DNA of 19,615 nucleotides, from assembly GCA_903913355.1 (NCBI GenBank), contig CAIWKU010000085.1, forward strand, positions 1-19,615, in the 5' to 3' direction. The DNA is from an uncultured Bacteroidota bacterium (GTDB lineage Bacteria; Bacteroidota; Bacteroidia; Chitinophagales; Chitinophagaceae). Below the pieces are notes generated by a model. It was not told where the DNA came from and made no database searches. It saw only the letters and a program-made list of their open reading frames with translations. Shown piece after piece: positions 15,363 to 19,615 of this stretch; within the stretch, counting starts at the first letter, position 1; each line of letters starts with the position of its first letter. The translations under genes were made by a program, and so were the position numbers.

Positions 15363-16450
15363 CAGGTAGTAATCTGTAAAATAACGGAATAATAATTATC
15401 CTTAATCGTATTGGTTAACACATGTTTTCCGGGATACATTAGCTCAAGCCTTCTTTTCACATTATTGATTCCGATGCCGGTATTCTCTGCAAGCGTATTT
15501 TCCGAAGAAACAATATAGTTGACCGAACTGAAAAATACAATATTTCCCTCAGTTCTGATATCAATATCAATTTTGGAAGATTCTTTGGTACTAACCCCAT
15601 ATTTAAAAGCATTTTCTACAAATGGAATAAAAAGGAGAGGGGCAATCAGCAAAGTATCAATATCACCCGAAGTAGAAAAATTCAGAGTCACTTTATCTGT
15701 CAGTCTTACTTTCTGAAGATCAATGAAATTATGAATGAAATCTACTTCATTGCTTAAAGGCACCAGATCCCTCTGCGTTTCGGTAAGTATATAACGCATG
15801 ATAGCGGACAGCTTCATAACAGCCGGAGCTGTATTCTCACTCCTGACTACTGCAAGTGAATAGATATTATTCAGCGTATTAAAAAAGAAATGTGGGTTCA
15901 CCTGCGATTTCAGAAAAGATAATTCTGTATTGAGTTTTTCATTTTCTGTTTCTTTCCTGGTTTGCTCGGTCTGCAGCCAGCGTTGAATAACCGAAATACA
16001 GGTACCTACTGTAAATATCAATAGAAATAATACTGTATTATAAGGATCTGCCAAAGGCCGTTTTCTGGGAACATTCGGATTAAACTTTATTTTACCTTGG
16101 TAGGCAGGATTGGGTATAAATAGACGGGATTGGTTATTAATTACTTCGGGTTCGGCAATCCAGGTAGCAATTACTTTGGGTACATTTAAGAAAATGAGAA
16201 GACATAGAACAACAAAAAGTATATACCAACCCCATTTTTCTTTTGCAAGAAACCTGGGTATTAAAATCAGTGTATTCAGGTAGTAAAATAGAACCAGAAA
16301 CACATTATTACAAACAATGGTAGCCAATTGGTGGTTACTCATGTTGAATTCCCTTAGTCTGGGAAAAAATACAAGATAGGGGAGTGTAAAAAAACATACC
16401 CAGGCTGCCAGATGAGCTATGATTACGACTGTTTTTTTATTGTTTCGCAA
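15362..16450 (-). CDS. LytS/YehU-type membrane sensor histidine kinase
   Basis: A 362-residue inner-membrane kinase that should phosphorylate the LytTR regulator encoded next. Four membrane segments (about 9-30, 42-65, 73-95, 137-157) form the sensor region; a loop of about 40 residues (98-136) joins segments 3 and 4 and no separate periplasmic sensor domain exists. A short coiled linker (158-178) leads to the His_kinase box with H187 in QVNPHFFFNTLNN, then the ATPase domain with N280 in FIPFVENAFKYG and G box GIGINN at 325-330. The start is TTG at 16450; the next Met is at residue 37, inside the membrane region. It begins 20 nt after the secreted Gly-rich protein gene. Confidence 0.93.
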   Translation of the reverse strand: MRNNKKTVVIIAHLAAWVCFFTLPYLVFFPRLREFNMSNHQLATIVCNNVFLVLFYYLNTLILIPRFLAKEKWGWYILFVVLCLLIFLNVPKVIATWIAEPEVINNQSRLFIPNPAYQGKIKFNPNVPRKRPLADPYNTVLFLLIFTVGTCISVIQRWLQTEQTRKETENEKLNTELSFLKSQVNPHFFFNTLNNIYSLAVVRSENTAPAVMKLSAIMRYILTETQRDLVPLSNEVDFIHNFIDLQKVRLTDKVTLNFSTSGDIDTLLIAPLLFIPFVENAFKYGVSTKESSKIDIDIRTEGNIVFFSSVNYIVSSENTLAENTGIGINNVKRRLELMYPGKHVLTNTIKDNYYSVILQITT

Positions 16451-16470
16451 GGCGTTTATTTGAATTATGA

Positions 16471-17307
16471 TTAGAACTTAAGTATCAATTTTGTCCAGAA
16501 ACTCATTTCTTTTGCCATATCGGAATTCATTTCCTGAGATGGAGTTGTGCTTTGAGTACTGCTACCTCCCCCGTTTCTTCCACCACCTCTTCCTCCTCCA
16601 CTACCAAAGCCGGCCGATCTTCCTGAGCCAAAACCTGAACCCGCATCAGCTCCTGTATTTGCTGTAAAACCATTTATTTTCCAGCCAACCGACAATGGCT
16701 TCCCGTTTAAATCCGTTGGTTTACCCAGAAAAGCTACAGGAATCTGGTATTCAATATACAGTACATTCGAATCATCCCAATCAGCAGCAATGTTAATTCC
16801 ATTGGGTTGGGTTACGAGTTGTGTTTTATCGTCCTGGTCGTCAAATCCGAAGGTTTTTAAAAAGAGCAGGGTAGAAGCCATCTTTTCCCGGTCAACTTTT
16901 GTATTACCTGCTTCAACGGATCCATTCTGTCCACCGCCGTTTCTGTTTCCTCCATTTCCTCCACCGCTAATTGCGTTTATTTTTCTTACAGGAAATTCCA
17001 CCCCCGTTCCTTCTCTTTTTTTCCCTTTCTTGTCCAGATAAACATTCATTCCCATCAACAAAATTTTCATCTGCATTTTCTGACTGGGTATTTTCAAAGC
17101 CAGGTAAATATTATCTGCATCTTGATCAACGGAATATACGATCTGTGTTTCTTTGTCTGTTTCAAATCTGCTCGTTGGCCATTCATTGATATTGCCATCA
17201 ATCGTATGAACGATTCTGTTGGTATCTGTTCTCAGTTTGCCAGCTCCATATAATTGGGTGATTAGTAAACTTGCGATAGCTTGAAAAAGCACCAATATTT
17301 TTCTCAT
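16471..17307 (-). CDS. Secreted Gly-rich CBM9-like domain protein
   Basis: A 278-residue exported protein heading the kinase/regulator unit. The ATG at 17307 gives a good signal peptide (MRKILVLFQA core, cut near residue 21-23). The mature part resembles carbohydrate-binding family 9-like/DOMON-type beta-sandwiches: IDGNINEWP at 36-43, YSVDQDADNIYLALKIP at 58-74, then MNVYLDKKGKKREGTGVEFPV and VLYIEYQIPVAFLGKP. It is interrupted at 113-130 by a Gly/Asn-rich loop (ISGGGNGGNRNGGGQNG) and ends in a Gly/Ser/Arg-rich stretch (223-249) plus a helical tail. The open frame extends 7 codons to a TTG at 17328, but that TTG ends an exact -7 box, so it was not used. The function is not established; a ligand-binding or envelope-sensing role is inferred from operon position. 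Confidence 0.75.
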   Translation of the reverse strand: MRKILVLFQAIASLLITQLYGAGKLRTDTNRIVHTIDGNINEWPTSRFETDKETQIVYSVDQDADNIYLALKIPSQKMQMKILLMGMNVYLDKKGKKREGTGVEFPVRKINAISGGGNGGNRNGGGQNGSVEAGNTKVDREKMASTLLFLKTFGFDDQDDKTQLVTQPNGINIAADWDDSNVLYIEYQIPVAFLGKPTDLNGKPLSVGWKINGFTANTGADAGSGFGSGRSAGFGSGGGRGGGRNGGGSSTQSTTPSQEMNSDMAKEMSFWTKLILKF

Positions 17308-17325
17308 ATGGCAGTTAGTTTGTTC

Positions 17326-17333
17326 CAAATCTA
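17326..17333 (-). promoter_or_regulatory. Candidate -7 promoter box of the secreted-protein/kinase/regulator operon
   Basis: TAGATTTG matches TAnnTTTG exactly on the minus strand and ends 18 nt before the ATG at 17307. A TTTC lies 20 bp upstream as a possible imperfect -33 box. Confidence 0.55.
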
Positions 17334-17403
17334 TTCAGACCGGGGTAGGATTGGAAAGATTTTGGGTGAATAAGGGGCTCTTATCGGTGAAAAATAAGCA
17401 GTG

Positions 17404-17439
17404 GCCTATAGGTCTCTTTGGGATAGGCGATTTTTTTTT
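17404..17439 (+). terminator. Terminator-like hairpin with T9 on the plus strand
   Basis: GCCTAT (17404-17409) pairs with ATAGGC (17423-17428) around a 13-nt loop, and GA plus nine Ts follow on the plus strand. No plus-strand gene lies upstream, so it may be a chance structure or end an antisense/small transcript. On the minus strand, where ppx ends, the T tract is not adjacent. Confidence 0.25.
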
Positions 17440-17453
17440 GAGGAAGATGGCTG

Positions 17454-18350
17454 CTAAGAACTAATTCCCTTTGAGACCAGTTCGGAATACAAATGTTGGA
17501 TCAGGCCATCGGCTAACCCGATTTTTGGAACATAGATTTCTTCTGCATCAGACCAGCGCATTACATTTATATAAATTTGCAATGCAGGCACAATTACATC
17601 AGCCCTGTCTTCACGTAACTTGTAAACATCAATCCGGTCAGCAACCGAATAACTGGAAATTTCTTTATAATAATCTTTTAATAAATCCAGGCTTAAAGGT
17701 TTGCCATCCTTTCTTTTGCTCAGAGAAAAAATTTTATTGATATTACCGCCGGTACCAATCGCTACAATTTTTTTATAGCCTTTTGTTCGGTTTTTTATAA
17801 AATCTTTTACTTCATTCCATTTATCATCTGTTACCATATCTTTCAACAACCGAATGGTTCCGATATTAAAGGATTGTTTAAAAATTAGCTTGCCATCCGC
17901 AAAAAAAGTAAGCTCTGTGCTTCCACCACCTACATCAATATACAAATAACTATGGTCGGTATCCATATTTTCTGCTACATGGTTTTCATAGATCAGGGAA
18001 GCTTCAAAATCACCGCTAATAATGTCTATATCCAACCCGGTCTCAAGCTTTATTTTGCGGATCAGATCGCTACTGTTTCTTGCATCCCGCATAGCACTCG
18101 TAGCACAGGCAATTACATGAGAAACTCCATAAGCATTAATAAGATGCCCATAGGCTTTCATGGTTTGTAATACCATGCCTCTTTTTTCTTTGGAGATTTC
18201 CCCTTTTTCAAATACATCGAAACCCAGCCTGAGTGGAACACGCACCAGGTTTAATTTATTAAACTGAACTTTCCCATTCTGATTATCCGTCACATCCGCA
18301 ATTAATAATCTTGCTGCATTACTTCCGATATCAATTGCTGCTAACCTCAC
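17454..18350 (-). CDS. Ppx/GppA-family exopolyphosphatase / pppGpp phosphatase (short form)
   Basis: A 298-residue cytoplasmic phosphatase of the actin-like ASKHA fold, which removes terminal phosphate from polyphosphate or converts pppGpp to ppGpp. Seen: MRLAAIDIGSNAARLL (phosphate loop 1) at the N-terminus, ISGDFEASLIYENH at 111-124, DVGGGSTEL at 139-147 (phosphate loop 2) and GTGGNINKIF. The C-terminal HD-like domain of ~500-residue E. coli Ppx is missing, which is usual for the short Bacteroidota form. The start is GTG at 18350, overlapping the ppk1 stop as GTGA, a tight translational coupling that supports polyphosphate as substrate. The choice between Ppx and GppA cannot be settled by sequence reading. 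Confidence 0.92.
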   Translation of the reverse strand: MRLAAIDIGSNAARLLIADVTDNQNGKVQFNKLNLVRVPLRLGFDVFEKGEISKEKRGMVLQTMKAYGHLINAYGVSHVIACATSAMRDARNSSDLIRKIKLETGLDIDIISGDFEASLIYENHVAENMDTDHSYLYIDVGGGSTELTFFADGKLIFKQSFNIGTIRLLKDMVTDDKWNEVKDFIKNRTKGYKKIVAIGTGGNINKIFSLSKRKDGKPLSLDLLKDYYKEISSYSVADRIDVYKLREDRADVIVPALQIYINVMRWSDAEEIYVPKIGLADGLIQHLYSELVSKGISS

Positions 18351-19471
18351 TGCGTAATTTTATTTTTTTTGAACAGGTAATGATAAGTTTCTACCTGCGA
18401 ACGTATTTTTCTTTTTCCTGCGGAAGATACATAGTTGTTGGATAATTCATTGTCGAGCATTCGGGCTTTGACATTATCTCTTAATTGAATGTGGATAATA
18501 TCTTTTAATTCGGCTGCAATAACAGGATCTAATATGGGAATGGCTGCTTCCACCCTGTGATCCAGGTTTCTCACCATCCAGTCGGCACTGGAAATATATA
18601 CTTTCTCTTTACCAAGGTTATGAAAGATCATTACCCTCGCATGCTCCAGATATTCATCCACAATACTAATGGCTGTAAACGTTTTTTTGAATTTTTTAGG
18701 GTCGATTACAGGACAGAAAATCCCTCTTACAATCATTCGTATTTCTACTCCGGCAGCTGCGGCATCATATAGTTTTTGAATGAGTACTGCATCACTCAAT
18801 GAATTGATTTTAAGAATGATCCCGGCTTCTTTTCCTGCTTTTGCATTTTTAATCTCTTTGTCAATCAACTGATTGATTTCTTTTCGCATATTATTAGGGC
18901 AAACCATCAATGTTTTGCACATTCGGAGAGAATGACCCCCGGTTTTCCAGTTTTCCAGGTAATAAAATATGCGGTTGATATCAGCCATTACATTACGGTT
19001 CCCCGTCAGTAAACAATGATCCCCATATACCCTTGCCGTTTTTTCATTCAGGTTTCCTGTACTCACAAAACCGTATTGAATCGTTTTATTTCCTTTTCTT
19101 TTTTTGATAATACAAAGCTTGGCATGTATTTTAAGTTTGGGCACACCCAGCAAAACCCTGATTCCTTCTTCCTCCAGTATTTTTTTCCATTCAAGATTGG
19201 CTTCTTCGTCAAACCTTGCTTTCAGTTCCAGCATCACTACCACTTCTTTACCATTTCTCGCTGCATTGATCAATGCATTGATCACTTTTGAGTTGGATGC
19301 CAGTCGATAAGCAGTAATTTTAATAGAAGTAACATCCGGGTCCATGGCAGCTTCCCGCAAAAGGTCAATGATCCCATTAAAAGAATGATAAGGAAAATTC
19401 AACATCACATCTTTTTTCACAATTACATCAGTAACCCGCATCGTACTTTGGAGATCAGGATGGGTAAATGG
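18347..19471 (-). CDS. ppk1: Polyphosphate kinase 1, C-terminal part (N-terminal part absent)
   Basis: PPK1 reversibly transfers the ATP gamma-phosphate to polyphosphate chains. Only the C-terminal ~375 residues are present, starting at PFTHPDLQSTMRVTDV and covering the two phospholipase-D-like catalytic domains. Seen: KDVMLNFPYHSFNGIIDLL, KITAYRLASNSKVINALI, LELKARFDEEANLEW, the phospho-acceptor His in LKIHAKLC (codon 19124-19126), the second catalytic His in EHARVMIFHN (codon 18641-18643), and VSTGNLNEKTARVYGD. Upstream of 19471 the frame turns into Arg/Thr/Ser-rich sequence unlike PPK1 and meets a TGA near 19555, so the roughly 300 N-terminal residues are missing. The stop overlaps the ppx GTG. 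The loss looks like an assembly or rearrangement junction rather than a natural short protein. Confidence 0.92.
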   Translation of the reverse strand, partial: PFTHPDLQSTMRVTDVIVKKDVMLNFPYHSFNGIIDLLREAAMDPDVTSIKITAYRLASNSKVINALINAARNGKEVVVMLELKARFDEEANLEWKKILEEEGIRVLLGVPKLKIHAKLCIIKKRKGNKTIQYGFVSTGNLNEKTARVYGDHCLLTGNRNVMADINRIFYYLENWKTGGHSLRMCKTLMVCPNNMRKEINQLIDKEIKNAKAGKEAGIILKINSLSDAVLIQKLYDAAAAGVEIRMIVRGIFCPVIDPKKFKKTFTAISIVDEYLEHARVMIFHNLGKEKVYISSADWMVRNLDHRVEAAIPILDPVIAAELKDIIHIQLRDNVKARMLDNELSNNYVSSAGKRKIRSQVETYHYLFKKNKITQ

Positions 19472-19615
19472 GGCTCTGCGGGTACTGCTGGCGGTGCAAC
19501 AGCGGCGGGTGCGGTCGGAAATACTTCTCAACCAAAGCCTTCTTCTTCAGGCTCTTGGACTAACCTAGATCAGTACCTAAGCGCCAATTCCGACAATGCG
19601 ACTCAAATGGGTCAG
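19472..19615 (+). other. Foreign-looking segment with plus-strand coding frame
   Basis: From 19472 the sequence is about 55% GC by count (first 60 bases about 63%), well above the neighbouring DNA, and no longer encodes PPK1 on the minus strand. On the plus strand it is open to the window edge in the frame of the ATG at 19460, reading Gly/Ala/Thr-rich (GTAGGATAAGAVGN) then QPKPSSSGSWTNLDQYLS and SDNATQMGQ. This resembles a low-complexity N-terminus followed by a folded part. I cannot assign it to a family. It probably belongs to another replicon joined at this end. Confidence 0.55.

Noticed and set aside
16560..16640. Apparent short tandem repeat (cctcc/accacc-like)
   Set aside because: It is the coding sequence of the Gly-rich tail of the CBM9-like protein and is explained by amino-acid composition, not by a DNA repeat family.

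Overview
The window looks like chromosomal DNA of a Bacteroidota bacterium, most likely of the Chitinophagaceae/Chitinophagales. The evidence is an Oar-like TonB-dependent receptor with a carboxypeptidase-like N-terminal domain, a 3-keto-disaccharide hydrolase (DUF1080) protein, LytS/LytTR two-component genes, starts without Shine-Dalgarno sequences, and exact copies of the Bacteroidota -7 promoter box TAnnTTTG placed 15-18 nt before several starts. Base composition is AT-rich (about 40% GC by eye) and uniform, except for the last ~144 bases.

Layout. 1-911 (minus) is the N-terminal third of a TonB-dependent receptor cut by the window edge. 1219-2421 (plus) is ribBA (riboflavin synthesis), separated from the convergent phoH ATPase gene (2515-3498, minus) by a perfect 16-bp hairpin. 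Upstream of phoH on the minus strand are rpe (ribulose-phosphate epimerase) and a TPR lipoprotein. Divergent from these is a plus-strand pair: a TolB-like beta-propeller protein and a small cytochrome-b-like membrane protein. Next come a minus-strand YfcE-type phosphodiesterase and, divergently, a DUF1080 protein with an uncharacterised lipoprotein. From 9153 on every gene is on the minus strand: a DinB-like protein, a secreted S8 protease with a large insertion, an ECF sigma factor with a coupled membrane protein, an ALDH7-type aldehyde dehydrogenase, a three-gene unit (secreted Gly-rich CBM9-like protein, LytS-type kinase, LytTR regulator), and ppk1-ppx (polyphosphate metabolism).

Functional links. 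The sigma factor and membrane protein probably form a regulatory pair. The secreted protein, kinase and regulator are probably one transcription unit ended by the hairpin at 14509-14556. ppk1 and ppx overlap by 4 nt and make and degrade polyphosphate. The rest is mostly housekeeping with a few uncharacterised secreted proteins.

Oddities. The right end appears chimeric: the ppk1 frame stops matching PPK1 at about 19471, and the remaining bases are GC-richer and read as a different, plus-strand protein. For two genes (ALDH, CBM9-like) the longest open frame begins at a TTG that is really the end of a -7 promoter box, so the ATG starts downstream were chosen. No CRISPR array, tRNA, rRNA, insertion sequence or obvious defence island was seen.
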